Origin: Pseudolysinimonas_A sp947085045
GTDB lineage: Bacteria; Actinomycetota; Actinomycetes; Actinomycetales; Microbacteriaceae
Assembly (NCBI GenBank): GCA_947085045.1
Contig: CAMTUU010000008.1
Coordinates: 128,703 to 192,702 of the forward strand
Length of the DNA: 64,000 nt
Direction: 5' to 3'
In this document: positions 17,257-25,584 of the stretch, one piece after another
Layout of the letters: each line of letters begins with the position of its first letter
How positions within the stretch are numbered: the stretch's first letter is position 1
The notes under the pieces: generated by a model
Told to the model about the DNA's origin: nothing
Seen by the model: only the letters and a program-made list of their open reading frames with translations
The model's database searches: none
Translations under genes and position numbers: made by a program

Positions 17257-17283
17257 TGTCGCCGGGCATGACATCTCGGTGCC
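17257..17283 (-). pseudogene. 27-bp tuf-derived internal fragment
   Basis: This stretch matches tuf positions 17743-17770 (the codons for GTEMVMPGD) except for one missing C. It has the same orientation as tuf and lies just upstream of the antitoxin. With the tail copy at 16476-16515, it implies that vapBC sits inside the remains of a second tuf 3' segment, replacing about 80 bp of it. Confidence 0.7.
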
Positions 17284-17316
17284 CAAACTCTGTGCGTCCC
17301 ACCCCCGATGAAACTC

Positions 17317-17493
17317 CTAGGGTTCGAGCTCTCGTTCACGCACGATCGGATCAGCAGTTGGGTGGGGGAACGGGCGGGCGACAGCCGCCGTCGGATTAGT
17401 GTGCACCAGATCCGCCGACGAGAACGGGGCAACACCGGACATCGCGACTCGGAGTGCCTCTCGGGCCTGCCGCTCCCTGTCATCGGTCGTCAT
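17317..17493 (-). CDS. Possible small protein or gene remnant (58 aa)
   Basis: An ATG at 17493 opens a 58-codon frame beginning MTTDDRERQAREALRVAM and ending before a TAG at 17317-17319. Its composition (acidic/amphipathic start, normal use of Asp, Glu, Val) looks more like real protein than the Arg/Pro-rich shadow frames around it. There is no strong ribosome site and no recognisable domain. It may be the 5' remnant of a gene cut by the rearrangement at the tuf end, or it may be spurious. Confidence 0.3.
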   Translation of the reverse strand: MTTDDRERQAREALRVAMSGVAPFSSADLVHTNPTAAVARPFPHPTADPIVRERELEP

Positions 17494-17577
17494 GTTCCGA
17501 GACTTCTAGCTGCAGGCGGCGGCGTCAAGCACATTCGAGTCGCCCGGGATCTCGCTGCTAGGCACCGATCACGACGG

Positions 17578-17605
17578 AAGGGCCGGACCTCGCGGTCCGA
17601 CCCTT
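17578..17605 (-). terminator. Intrinsic terminator of tuf
   Basis: On the minus strand AAGGGTCGGACC-GCGA-GGTCCGGCCCTT forms a 12-bp stem with one G-U pair. It begins about 19 bases after the tuf stop codon. The rest of 17283-17623 holds only the possible 58-aa frame and no other recognisable gene. Confidence 0.8.
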
Positions 17606-17623
17606 TCGTGTGAATCCGAAGGA

Positions 17624-18817
17624 CTACTTCAGGATCTTGGTCACCTTGCCGGCGCCCACGGTGCGGCCACCCTCACGGATGGCGAAGCCGAGGCCCTCCT
17701 CCATGGCGATGGGCTGGATCAGCTCGACCGTCATGTCGGTGGTGTCGCCGGGCATGACCATCTCGGTGCCGTCGGGCAGCGTGATGACGCCGGTGACGTC
17801 GGTGGTGCGGAAGTAGAACTGGGGACGGTAGTTGCCGTAGAACGGGTTGTGACGGCCACCCTCATCCTTCGACAGGATGTACGCGGTGCCCTCGAACTGG
17901 GTGTGCGGCGTGACCGACCCCGGCTTGACGACGACCTGACCACGCTCGACATCCTCGCGCTTGGTGCCGCGGAGGAGCAGACCACAGTTCTCGCCGGCCC
18001 AGGCCTCGTCGAGCTGCTTGTGGAACATCTCGATACCCGTGACCGTGGTCTTCTGCGTCGGGCGGATGCCGACGATCTCGACCTCGGAGTTGATGGCGAG
18101 GGTGCCACGCTCGGCGCGGCCCGTGACGACGGTTCCACGACCGGTGATCGTGAAGACGTCCTCGATCGGCATCAGGAACGGCTTGTCCTTGTCGCGCACC
18201 GGGTCGGGCACGTTGTTGTCCACGGCCTCCATGAGGTCGAGCACCGACTGGGCCCACTTCTCGTCGCCCTCGAGAGCCTTGAGGCCCGAGACGCGCACGA
18301 CGGGGGCGTTGTCGCCGTCGAAGTCCTGCGACGACAGCAGCTCGCGCACCTCCAGCTCGACGAGCTCGAGGATCTCCTCGTCGTCGACCATGTCCGACTT
18401 GTTCAGCGCGACCAGCAGGTACGGCACGCCGACCTGCTTGGCGAGCAGCACGTGCTCACGCGTCTGAGCCATCGGGCCGTCGGTGGCGGCGACCACGAGG
18501 ATCGCCCCGTCCATCTGAGCGGCACCGGTGATCATGTTCTTGATGTAGTCGGCGTGGCCGGGAGCGTCGACGTGCGCGTAGTGGCGCTTCGGCGTCTCGT
18601 ACTCGACGTGCGAGATGTTGATGGTGATGCCGCGCTGGCGCTCCTCGGGAGCGGAGTCGATCGACGCGAAGTCGCGCACGACGTTGACCGACGACGGGTA
18701 CTTGTCGGCGAGCACCTTCGAGATCGCCGCGGTGAGCGTCGTCTTGCCGTGGTCGACGTGACCGATCGTTCCGATGTTGACGTGCGGCTTGTTCCGCTCG
18801 AACTTGGCCTTGGCCAC
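17624..18817 (-). CDS. tuf: Elongation factor Tu
   Basis: This 397-aa EF-Tu is full length and intact. The GTPase domain has GHVDHGKTTL (P-loop), DAPGH (G3) and NKSD (G4), followed by domains II and III ending GAGKVTKILK. It carries aminoacyl-tRNA to the ribosome. A strong AGGAGGACC ribosome site precedes the ATG. It is the last gene of the rpsL-rpsG-fusA-tuf str operon, 79 bases after fusA, and ends at a clear terminator. The final 40 bp before the stop are duplicated 1.15 kb downstream, and a 27-bp internal piece is copied as well. Confidence 0.98.
   Translation of the reverse strand: MAKAKFERNKPHVNIGTIGHVDHGKTTLTAAISKVLADKYPSSVNVVRDFASIDSAPEERQRGITINISHVEYETPKRHYAHVDAPGHADYIKNMITGAAQMDGAILVVAATDGPMAQTREHVLLAKQVGVPYLLVALNKSDMVDDEEILELVELEVRELLSSQDFDGDNAPVVRVSGLKALEGDEKWAQSVLDLMEAVDNNVPDPVRDKDKPFLMPIEDVFTITGRGTVVTGRAERGTLAINSEVEIVGIRPTQKTTVTGIEMFHKQLDEAWAGENCGLLLRGTKREDVERGQVVVKPGSVTPHTQFEGTAYILSKDEGGRHNPFYGNYRPQFYFRTTDVTGVITLPDGTEMVMPGDTTDMTVELIQPIAMEEGLGFAIREGGRTVGAGKVTKILK
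17627..17666 (-). repeat. 40-bp direct repeat, native copy at the 3' end of tuf
   Basis: This is the partner of 16476-16515, identical over all 40 bases. It covers the codons for VGAGKVTKILK and flanking bases immediately before the tuf stop. Confidence 0.9.
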
Positions 18818-18896
18818 TGTGGTCCTCCTCAGGACTGATTTCGGTTTACTACTTTACGGGTGTTGCGGAAGGCCGGGTGACGATGCCACCCGCAGG

Positions 18897-21014
18897 CTAT
18901 TCGCCCTTGGCCTTCTGGACGATCTCGTCGGCCACGTTCCTCGGGACCTCGGAGTAGGAGTCGAACGTCATCGAGTACACAGCGCGGCCGGACGTCTTCG
19001 ACCGCAGGTCGCCGACGTAGCCGAACATCTCGGACAGCGGGACCTTCGCCGTGACGACCTTCACGCCGGTGGCATCCTCCATCGACTGGATCTGCCCACG
19101 ACGAGAGTTCAGGTCGCCGATGACGTCGCCCATGTACTCCTCGGGCGTGCGCACCTCGACGGCCATCAGCGGCTCGAGCAGCACGGGGTCCGCCTTGCGG
19201 GCGGCCTCCTTATACGCCATCGAGCCGGCGATCTTGAACGCCATCTCCGAGGAGTCGACGTCGTGCGAGGCGCCGTCGACGAGCGTCGCCTTGACGCCCA
19301 CCGTCGGGTAGCCGGCGAGGACGCCGACCTGCATGGCGTCCTGGATGCCGTGGTCGACCGAGCCGATGTACTCGCGCGGGACGCGGCCACCGGTCGTGGC
19401 GTTGACGAACTCGTACGACGTCTCGGGGGTGACCTCGAGCGGCTCGAGCGTGATCTGCACCTTCGCGAACTGGCCGGATCCACCGGTCTGCTTCTTGTGG
19501 GTGTAGTCGTACTTCTCGACCTTGCGGCGCAGCGTCTCGCGGTACGCGACCTGCGGCTTGCCGACGTTGGCCTCGACGTTGAACTCGCGCTTCATGCGGT
19601 CGACCAGGATGTCGAGGTGCAGCTCGCCCATCCCCTTGATGATGGTCTGACCGGTCTCCTGGTTCTGCTCGGTGCGGAACGTCGGGTCTTCCTCGGCGAG
19701 CTTCTGGATGGCGACACCCAGCTTCTCCTGGTCGGCCTTGGTCTTCGGCTCGATGGCGACCTCGATGACCGGCTCCGGGAACGTCATCGACTCGAGGATG
19801 ACCTGCTGGTTCGGGTCGGACAGGGTGTCACCGGTGGTGGTGTCCTTGAGGCCGATGACCGCGTAGATGTGACCGGCGGTGACGCCGTCGACCGGGTTCT
19901 CCTTGTTGGCGTGCATCTGGAAGATCTTCCCGATGCGCTCCTTCTTGCCTTTGGTCGAGTTGATGACCTGCGCGCCGGAGTCGAGCTTGCCCGAGTAGAC
20001 GCGGATGTAGGTCAGACGCCCGAAGAACGGGTGGGTCATGATCTTGAACGCGAGCGCGGAGAACGGCTCGGTCGAATCGGCGTGCCGCTCGATGACCTTC
20101 TCCTCGTCGCGCACGTCGTGGCCTTCGACGGCCGGCATGTCGAGCGGCGACGGGAGGTAGTCCACGACCGCGTCGAGCATCGGCTGCACGCCGCGGTTCT
20201 TGAACGCCGAGCCGCAGAGCACCGGGTAGAGCGTGCTCGAGATCGTGAGCTTGCGGATGGCAGCCTTGATCTCGGCGACGCTGAAGTCGATGTCGCCTTC
20301 GAGATAGCGCTCGAGGAGGGCGTCGTCCGCCTCCGCGACCGTCTCGATGAGGATGGCGCGGTACTCGTTCGCCTTCTCGACGAGGTCGGCCGGGATCTCC
20401 TCGATGGCGTACTTCGCGCCCAGCTCGACGTCACCCTTGGAGTCGCCGCGCCAGGTCAGCGCGCGCATCTCGACCAGGTCGACGACACCCTCGAAGGTGT
20501 TCTCGAACCCGATCGGGAGCTGGATGACGAGCGGCTTCGCGCCGAGTCGCTTGATGATCGTGTCGACGGTGAAGTAGAAGTCGGCGCCGAGCTTGTCCAT
20601 CTTGTTGACGAAGCAGATGCGCGGCACGTCGTACTTGTCGGCCTGACGCCACACCGTCTCGGACTGGGGCTCCACGCCCTCCTTGCCGTCGAACACCGCG
20701 ACCGCGCCGTCGAGGACGCGGAGGTTGCGCTCCACCTCGACGGTGAAGTCGACGTGTCCGGGGGTGTCGATGATGTTGAGCTGGATGCCGTTCCAGAAGC
20801 ACGTCGTCGCGGCGGACGTGATCGTGATGCCGCGCTCCTGCTCCTGCGCCATCCAGTCCATCGTCGCGGCGCCGTCGTGCACCTCGCCGATCTTGTGCGT
20901 GATGCCCGTGTAGAACAGGATGCGCTCGGTCGTCGTGGTCTTGCCGGCGTCGATGTGCGCCATGATGCCGAAGTTGCGGACCTTCGTGAGGTCGGTGAGC
21001 ACGTCCTGTGCCAC
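18897..21014 (-). CDS. fusA: Elongation factor G
   Basis: This 705-aa ribosomal translocase GTPase is full length. The G domain shows AHIDAGKTTTTERIL, DTPGHVDF and NKMDKLGADF. Domains II-V follow, including the HKKQTGGSGQFAKV segment of domain IV. It catalyses tRNA-mRNA translocation and, with RRF, ribosome recycling. It is the third gene of the str operon, with a 77-base gap from rpsG. The sequence is typical of actinomycetes and shows nothing unusual. Confidence 0.98.
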   Translation of the reverse strand: MAQDVLTDLTKVRNFGIMAHIDAGKTTTTERILFYTGITHKIGEVHDGAATMDWMAQEQERGITITSAATTCFWNGIQLNIIDTPGHVDFTVEVERNLRVLDGAVAVFDGKEGVEPQSETVWRQADKYDVPRICFVNKMDKLGADFYFTVDTIIKRLGAKPLVIQLPIGFENTFEGVVDLVEMRALTWRGDSKGDVELGAKYAIEEIPADLVEKANEYRAILIETVAEADDALLERYLEGDIDFSVAEIKAAIRKLTISSTLYPVLCGSAFKNRGVQPMLDAVVDYLPSPLDMPAVEGHDVRDEEKVIERHADSTEPFSALAFKIMTHPFFGRLTYIRVYSGKLDSGAQVINSTKGKKERIGKIFQMHANKENPVDGVTAGHIYAVIGLKDTTTGDTLSDPNQQVILESMTFPEPVIEVAIEPKTKADQEKLGVAIQKLAEEDPTFRTEQNQETGQTIIKGMGELHLDILVDRMKREFNVEANVGKPQVAYRETLRRKVEKYDYTHKKQTGGSGQFAKVQITLEPLEVTPETSYEFVNATTGGRVPREYIGSVDHGIQDAMQVGVLAGYPTVGVKATLVDGASHDVDSSEMAFKIAGSMAYKEAARKADPVLLEPLMAVEVRTPEEYMGDVIGDLNSRRGQIQSMEDATGVKVVTAKVPLSEMFGYVGDLRSKTSGRAVYSMTFDSYSEVPRNVADEIVQKAKGE

Positions 21015-21091
21015 GGGGGTTTCCTAACTCTTGGAATGGAAGCTGGACGACGGCCGGACCGGTGTCGGCCCGGCCGTCGTGAAACTGCTGG

Positions 21092-21562
21092 TTACCAGCG
21101 GTAGTGCGCGAAGGCCTTGTTGGCCTCCGCCATCTTGTGCGTGTCCTCGCGACGCTTGACCGCGGCGCCGAGGCCGTTGCTCGCGTCGAGGATCTCGTTC
21201 TGCGGGCGGTCGGTCATGGTCTTCTCGCGACGGGCCTTGGCGTACGAGGTGAGCCAGCGCAGCGCGAGAGTGTTCGCGCGGTGCGGCTTGACCTCGACCG
21301 GCACCTGGTAGGTCGAGCCGCCGACGCGGCGGCTCTTGACCTCGAGGGTCGGGCGCACGTTGTCGAGCGCCTTCTTGAGGATGACGACCGCATCCTGACC
21401 GGACTTGGTGCCGACGCCTTCGAGCGCGCCGTAGACGATGCGCTGGGCGAGGTCCTTCTTGCCGTCGAGGAGGATCTTGTTGACGAGCTGGCTGACGATC
21501 TGCGCGCCGTAGATCGGGTCGTTGACGACCGGACGCTTCGGGGCGGGTCCCTTACGAGGCAT
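21092..21562 (-). CDS. rpsG: 30S ribosomal protein S7
   Basis: This 156-aa protein has the expected length and begins MPRKGPAPKRPVVNDPIYG. It binds 16S rRNA in the 30S head and nucleates its assembly. The ATG shares one base with the rpsL stop codon (TAATG), so translation of the two is coupled. It is the second gene of the str operon. Confidence 0.98.
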   Translation of the reverse strand: MPRKGPAPKRPVVNDPIYGAQIVSQLVNKILLDGKKDLAQRIVYGALEGVGTKSGQDAVVILKKALDNVRPTLEVKSRRVGGSTYQVPVEVKPHRANTLALRWLTSYAKARREKTMTDRPQNEILDASNGLGAAVKRREDTHKMAEANKAFAHYRW

Positions 21563-21933
21563 TACTTGGCCGCCTTCGCACCGTAACGGCTACGCGCCTG
21601 CTTGCGGTTCTTGACCGCCTGGGTGTCGAGCGCGCCGCGCACGATCTTGTAGCGGACGCCGGGCAGGTCTTTCACACGACCGCCGCGGACGAGCACCATC
21701 GAGTGCTCCTGGAGGTTGTGACCCTCGCCGGGGATATAAGCGGTGACCTCGGTGCCGTTGGAGAGCTTGACGCGCGCGACCTTGCGGAGGGCGGAGTTCG
21801 GCTTCTTCGGGGTGGTCGTGTAGACGCGCGTGCAGACGCCGCGCTGCTGCGGGTTGGCCTTGAGGGCCGGCGCCTTGGTCTTGACGACCTTCGGCGTGCG
21901 GCCCTTGCGGACCAGCTGCTGGATAGTAGGCAA
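21562..21933 (-). CDS. rpsL: 30S ribosomal protein S12, TTG start
   Basis: This 123-aa protein is the decoding-centre protein S12. The expected N-terminus PTIQQLVRKGR is preceded by TTG at 21933, with AAGGAG placed correctly upstream, so TTG is the start. The frame is open to an ATG at 22014 but the extra 27 residues are not S12. The KPNSALRK and PGVRYK segments around the streptomycin-sensitive lysines are wild type in appearance. It is the first gene of the str operon; its promoter must lie in 21934-22099, after the pilus-operon terminator. Confidence 0.95.
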   Translation of the reverse strand: MPTIQQLVRKGRTPKVVKTKAPALKANPQQRGVCTRVYTTTPKKPNSALRKVARVKLSNGTEVTAYIPGEGHNLQEHSMVLVRGGRVKDLPGVRYKIVRGALDTQAVKNRKQARSRYGAKAAK

Positions 21934-22099
21934 AGCGGATTGCTCCTTATTTACTGCACGGTGACAGTGATGGATGTTGTCGTTCCATCGGGATCCGTCC
22001 CCGTCGATGAACATCGACGGGACTTCGAGCGGATATGCCGTGGGTCTTCCCGCGCACGAACGACCGGAGCCGATTCAGCGGGGGGAGACGTGCGCGAAA

Positions 22100-22137
22100 G
22101 CACACACCCGGTCGAGTGTAGTCGACCGGGTGTGTGC
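22100..22137 (-). terminator. 16-bp perfect hairpin ending the pilus operon
   Basis: GCACACACCCGGTCGA (22100-22115), a 6-base loop, and the exact reverse complement (22122-22137) lie 18 bases after the pilO stop. This separates pilus transcription from the str operon, whose promoter must lie between here and rpsL. The remaining bases up to rpsL show no gene. Confidence 0.8.
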
Positions 22138-22155
22138 GTGCAATGTGACGCGGGA

Positions 22156-22977
22156 TTACGGGGTGGGTGTGCCCGTCGGGGTAGGGGTGGGCGTCGCGCT
22201 CGCGTCCGGGGCGGGCGTCTCCGTGTCGGTCGGTGCCGGCGTCGCCGCGGGCACCTTCCCCCACGGCTTGAAGGCCGGCGGCGTGAACTTGCTCAGCGCC
22301 TCGTCCAGCTCGCCGACGGCGGCACCGGGGGTCTCGTCCGGGTCGGAGATCACGAACATGTAGGCCGTGATGACCGCCGACGTGCTCGACTTCGGCCGCG
22401 AGACCGAGGTGACGAGGAAGAGCCGCGGCCCCGTCTGCATCGCTCCGGCGAACGCCAGCACGTACTCGTCTGGTGTGTCCGCCTGGAACGTGATGGTGAC
22501 CGGCATCGTGTACAGATCCGCCACCCCGGGCACCGTCGCGGGAGCCGTTCCGGTGGCGTCCGGCGTCTCCGCGCCTTCGGCCGGCGCGGCGGTCTCCGCC
22601 GGAGCTGGAGCAGCACCCTCCTCGATCGGGGCACCGTAGACCTCGGCCTCGTCGGTGACGATGCTCTCGACCAGAGCCCCGGTCTCGGCCTGGAGGCGGG
22701 AGAAGTAGGAGTAGACGACATCCGAGTCGACCTCGCCCGGCACGCTCAGGCGTAGCGCGCCCACCTGCGCCTCGAGCTCGTCGAGTCGGTCGAAGTCCGC
22801 CTTCATCAGCGCGAGCTGCGCGATCTGGGCCTGATTGTTCTGATCGACGGTGGCGCGCTGATCGTCGGCGAGCTTCGCCTGCGCGAGCAGCGGCGAGACG
22901 CCGAGCAGATAGCCGAGGGCGAGCACGGCCACCACGAGGATTCCGGCGCCGAGCGCCCAGATGCGGTTCGACATCAT
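22156..22977 (-). CDS. pilO: Type IV pilus assembly protein PilO
   Basis: This 273-aa inner-membrane protein has one transmembrane helix at about residues 7-27 (IWALGAGILVVAVLALGYLLG) and a coiled-coil segment at about 35-75. A periplasm-side ferredoxin-like region follows, then a long Ala/Pro/Thr tail ending TPTPTPTGTPTP. PilO pairs with PilN to align the pilus motor. It starts at ATG 22977, overlapping the pilN stop (ATGATG). The low-complexity tail is unusual for PilO and could be glycosylated or a flexible linker. Sequence similarity is weak in this family, but position and topology after pilM and pilN support the call. Confidence 0.8.
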   Translation of the reverse strand: MMSNRIWALGAGILVVAVLALGYLLGVSPLLAQAKLADDQRATVDQNNQAQIAQLALMKADFDRLDELEAQVGALRLSVPGEVDSDVVYSYFSRLQAETGALVESIVTDEAEVYGAPIEEGAAPAPAETAAPAEGAETPDATGTAPATVPGVADLYTMPVTITFQADTPDEYVLAFAGAMQTGPRLFLVTSVSRPKSSTSAVITAYMFVISDPDETPGAAVGELDEALSKFTPPAFKPWGKVPAATPAPTDTETPAPDASATPTPTPTGTPTP

Positions 22978-23681
22978 CCCTCTGTTCCTTCCTCGGTCGT
23001 GGCCGGCGTCTCGGCGGTCGCCGGAGTCTCCGCCGCGGGGGCGAAGCGGCCGCTGACCGACTCGGCGTCGAGGGTCACCGAGACGGTCGTCGTGTACAGC
23101 CCGGACTCGAAGACCGTCGAATCGACCTTGACGTCGGCGAATCCGTACATCTGGGTGATGCCCGCCACGAACGAGGAGATCGTTCCGTAGTCCGCCGAGT
23201 CGAACTCGAGCGTCAGGACGGCGAGGCGTGGAGTGCGCAACGGACCCTCGGGCACGAATGCGGTCTCCCACGGCGCCGGGGCCTCGAGAACGAGACCGGT
23301 GATGAGGGCCTCGGACGGGACATACGCCGACAGCTCCAGCATGAGCGGCAGCCACTGGACCTCGGTCGAGGTCACGAGCTGCTCGGCCTGCGCGGTGAGC
23401 GAGACGATCTCGGCGAGACGGGTCGCGTCGGCGTACTGGCCCTGCTGGGCGACGAGTTCCGCCGTCTGCGCATTCGCCTGTTCAAGCGCCGTCTGCGCGG
23501 TCGCCTGTGTCAGATAGGCCCACGCGACGGCGCCGCCCGCGACGACGATCGAGAGCCCGACGAACAAGCCCATCATTCGGCGCGCGCTGCGCGCCTTCTC
23601 GCGGTCGCGGACGCTCGCCGGGAGCAGCTGCGCGCGCGGCTCGCCCGCAAGGACGAGACCAGGAAGTGCGACGGCGCTCAT
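22974..23681 (-). CDS. pilN: Type IV pilus assembly protein PilN
   Basis: This 235-aa protein has a short cytoplasmic N-terminus with the LLPASVRDREKARSARR element that in this family binds PilM. A single helix follows at about residues 36-58, then a coiled coil and a PilN-type periplasmic alpha/beta domain. The C-terminus is a short Pro/Ala/Thr/Glu tail like that of PilO. The ATG overlaps the pilM stop by four bases. It is part of the PilM-PilN-PilO alignment complex. Confidence 0.85.
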   Translation of the reverse strand: MSAVALPGLVLAGEPRAQLLPASVRDREKARSARRMMGLFVGLSIVVAGGAVAWAYLTQATAQTALEQANAQTAELVAQQGQYADATRLAEIVSLTAQAEQLVTSTEVQWLPLMLELSAYVPSEALITGLVLEAPAPWETAFVPEGPLRTPRLAVLTLEFDSADYGTISSFVAGITQMYGFADVKVDSTVFESGLYTTTVSVTLDAESVSGRFAPAAETPATAETPATTEEGTEG

Positions 23682-24724
23682 GCGTGGCCCCCGAGAGCGA
23701 GGCCGAACGCGGTCGTGTAGGCGTCCTGACCCGAGGTCGGTCCGTCCTTCATCTTCTTCGCGAACGGGATCGACGAGACCGACTCCGCGGTGACGACCGG
23801 CAGGCCGGTGATCTCCTGGAGCGCCGCGGGCAGCCCGAGGAGCGCCGCACCGCCGCCACCGAGCACGATTCGTTGCGCAGGCTCGGACGGGTGGCCCGAG
23901 GAGTAGTAGGAGATCGTGCTGCGAATGCCCGAGAGCAGCTCGCCGACGGCCTCGTAGATGATCTCGAGCACCGGGCGGTCCTCGGGACGTGTGAGCGGGC
24001 CGCCCATGCCGACGGCGCGCTTGGCAGCCTCGGCCTGCTCCGGCGACCATTGGAGCCGCGTCGCGATCGCGCGGGTGATGTCGTCGGCGCCGTTGCTGAG
24101 GATGCGCACGAACTGCGGCACCCCCCCGTCGGTGACGACGACGTTGGTCGAGTTCGCGCCGATCGAGACGAGCACGTCACGGCCCCGTGAGGTGGCGATC
24201 GGGGCGAGCGCGCGGGTCATGGCGAACGGGATGAGGTCGACCTGCACGGGACGCAGCCCGGCACCGAGCACGGCAGCGACGTTGGCGTTCACCGCGTCGG
24301 TGATCGCCGCGACGAGCAGGCCCGAGATCTGCGGGCCGGTCTCTCCCGGCTCCTCCTGGATCGGGTAGAAGTCGAGGAGCGCATCTCCGACGGGGACGGG
24401 CAGAAGATCCTGCACGAGGAACGGGAGCGACTCGCGGATCTGTGCGAGGGGGGCGCGCGGCACGGTCAGGTCGCGCGCGAAGACGCGCGGGCCGCCCATC
24501 CCGAGCACGACGTTCTTGGACTTGAAGCCCGCCGTCGACCACAGTCGGCGCAGTGCCGACGACACCGTGGCGACCTCGACGACCTCGCCCCGGCGAACGG
24601 CGGACTCCGGCAACGGCACCTCGCCGCGACGGATCACGAACGGCTTGGCCGTGTCGTATCCCTGTACCTCGACCGCTCGGGCCGAGCCGGAGCCGATATC
24701 GACCCCGACGATTGTTCCCCCCAT
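23678..24724 (-). CDS. pilM: Type IV pilus assembly protein PilM, actin-like ATPase
   Basis: This 348-aa protein has the actin/FtsA-like fold. It shows VGVDIGSGSARAVEV at the N-terminus (phosphate 1), VLVSIGANSTNVVV near residue 185 (phosphate 2), and IVLGGGGAALLG near 295 (adenosine motif). PilM is the cytoplasmic ring that binds the PilN N-terminus. It is tightly linked to pilN. Length and motifs are normal for the family. Confidence 0.92.
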   Translation of the reverse strand: MGGTIVGVDIGSGSARAVEVQGYDTAKPFVIRRGEVPLPESAVRRGEVVEVATVSSALRRLWSTAGFKSKNVVLGMGGPRVFARDLTVPRAPLAQIRESLPFLVQDLLPVPVGDALLDFYPIQEEPGETGPQISGLLVAAITDAVNANVAAVLGAGLRPVQVDLIPFAMTRALAPIATSRGRDVLVSIGANSTNVVVTDGGVPQFVRILSNGADDITRAIATRLQWSPEQAEAAKRAVGMGGPLTRPEDRPVLEIIYEAVGELLSGIRSTISYYSSGHPSEPAQRIVLGGGGAALLGLPAALQEITGLPVVTAESVSSIPFAKKMKDGPTSGQDAYTTAFGLALGGHA

Positions 24725-24763
24725 GGACGTTTTTCCGTTCTCTCTCTGTCTTCGACGTGACGT

Positions 24764-25582
24764 TTAGCGCAGCCCGTAGAGCTGCAGGTACGCGGTGGCG
24801 AGCGGCTCGCCGACGAGGATGCCGATCCAGGCGCCCGCGAGCATCCACGGACCGAACGGGATGCGCGCCTTGCGCCCGCGTCCGGCCAGCAGCATCGCGG
24901 CGCCGAAGAGCCCCCCGAGCAGGAAGCCGGCGATCGAGCCGACGACGAGCTGATCCGCGCCGAGCCAGCCGAGCCAGAGACCGAGTGCACCCGCGAGTTT
25001 GACGTCGCCGAAACCCATCGCTCCCGGCCGGACGAGGGCCAGCACGAGGTACAGCCCACCGAGGGCCAGCATCCCGATCGCCGCTGAAACGAGCGGGGTG
25101 AGGGACCCGGTCAGCAGGGCGATCGCGACGGCCGCCACCGCTCCGACGACGTAGGACGGCAGCACGAGCACGTTCGGGAGGCGGTGCACGTCGAGGTCGA
25201 TGAGCGCGAGCGCGAGGCTGATCGCCGCGAGGTAGAGGAAGGCGACGAGCTGGAAGATCCCGGCGACGACGTCCGGCACCCCGGCCGCGACGACGATCGC
25301 GGGCATGAAAGCGAGGGCGACGACGATGAAGAACACGGCACCGCCGAGCTCCACGAGCGGGTACCGCGGCGAGATCGGGGCCGAGCAGTCCCGGCACTTC
25401 CCGCGCAGAGCGAGCCAGGAGACGACCGGGATGTTGTCGTACCCGCGGACCACGTGACCGCAGGAGCCGCACGCGCTCGGCGGGGACACCACCGAGCGAC
25501 CGCGCGGCACGCGGTACACGACGACGTTCAGGAAGGACCCGATGAGGGTTCCGAACGCTCCGAGGGCGACGATGGCGACCAT
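24764..25582 (-). CDS. pilD: Prepilin peptidase / N-methyltransferase PilD
   Basis: This 272-aa polytopic membrane protein starts at ATG 25582, two bases after the previous stop. A zinc-binding pair CGSCG and CRDC (residues about 39-65) is followed by the two catalytic aspartates in LIDLDVHRLPN (about 127) and GFGDVKL (about 189). It cleaves class III leader peptides of the pilins encoded just upstream and methylates the new N-terminal residue. All active-site elements are intact, so the four prepilins nearby should be processed. Confidence 0.95.
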   Translation of the reverse strand: MVAIVALGAFGTLIGSFLNVVVYRVPRGRSVVSPPSACGSCGHVVRGYDNIPVVSWLALRGKCRDCSAPISPRYPLVELGGAVFFIVVALAFMPAIVVAAGVPDVVAGIFQLVAFLYLAAISLALALIDLDVHRLPNVLVLPSYVVGAVAAVAIALLTGSLTPLVSAAIGMLALGGLYLVLALVRPGAMGFGDVKLAGALGLWLGWLGADQLVVGSIAGFLLGGLFGAAMLLAGRGRKARIPFGPWMLAGAWIGILVGEPLATAYLQLYGLR

Positions 25583-25584
25583 GG

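Noticed and set aside
17308..17613. 101-codon plus-strand frame between tuf and vapB
   Set aside because: It runs through the tuf terminator and has Arg/Ser-rich composition with no ribosome site or domain.
16476..17666. Site-specific integration by a mobile element at tuf
   Set aside because: The direct repeats are real, but no integrase, transposase or excisionase is present, so this mechanism is not claimed. Only the duplication is reported.
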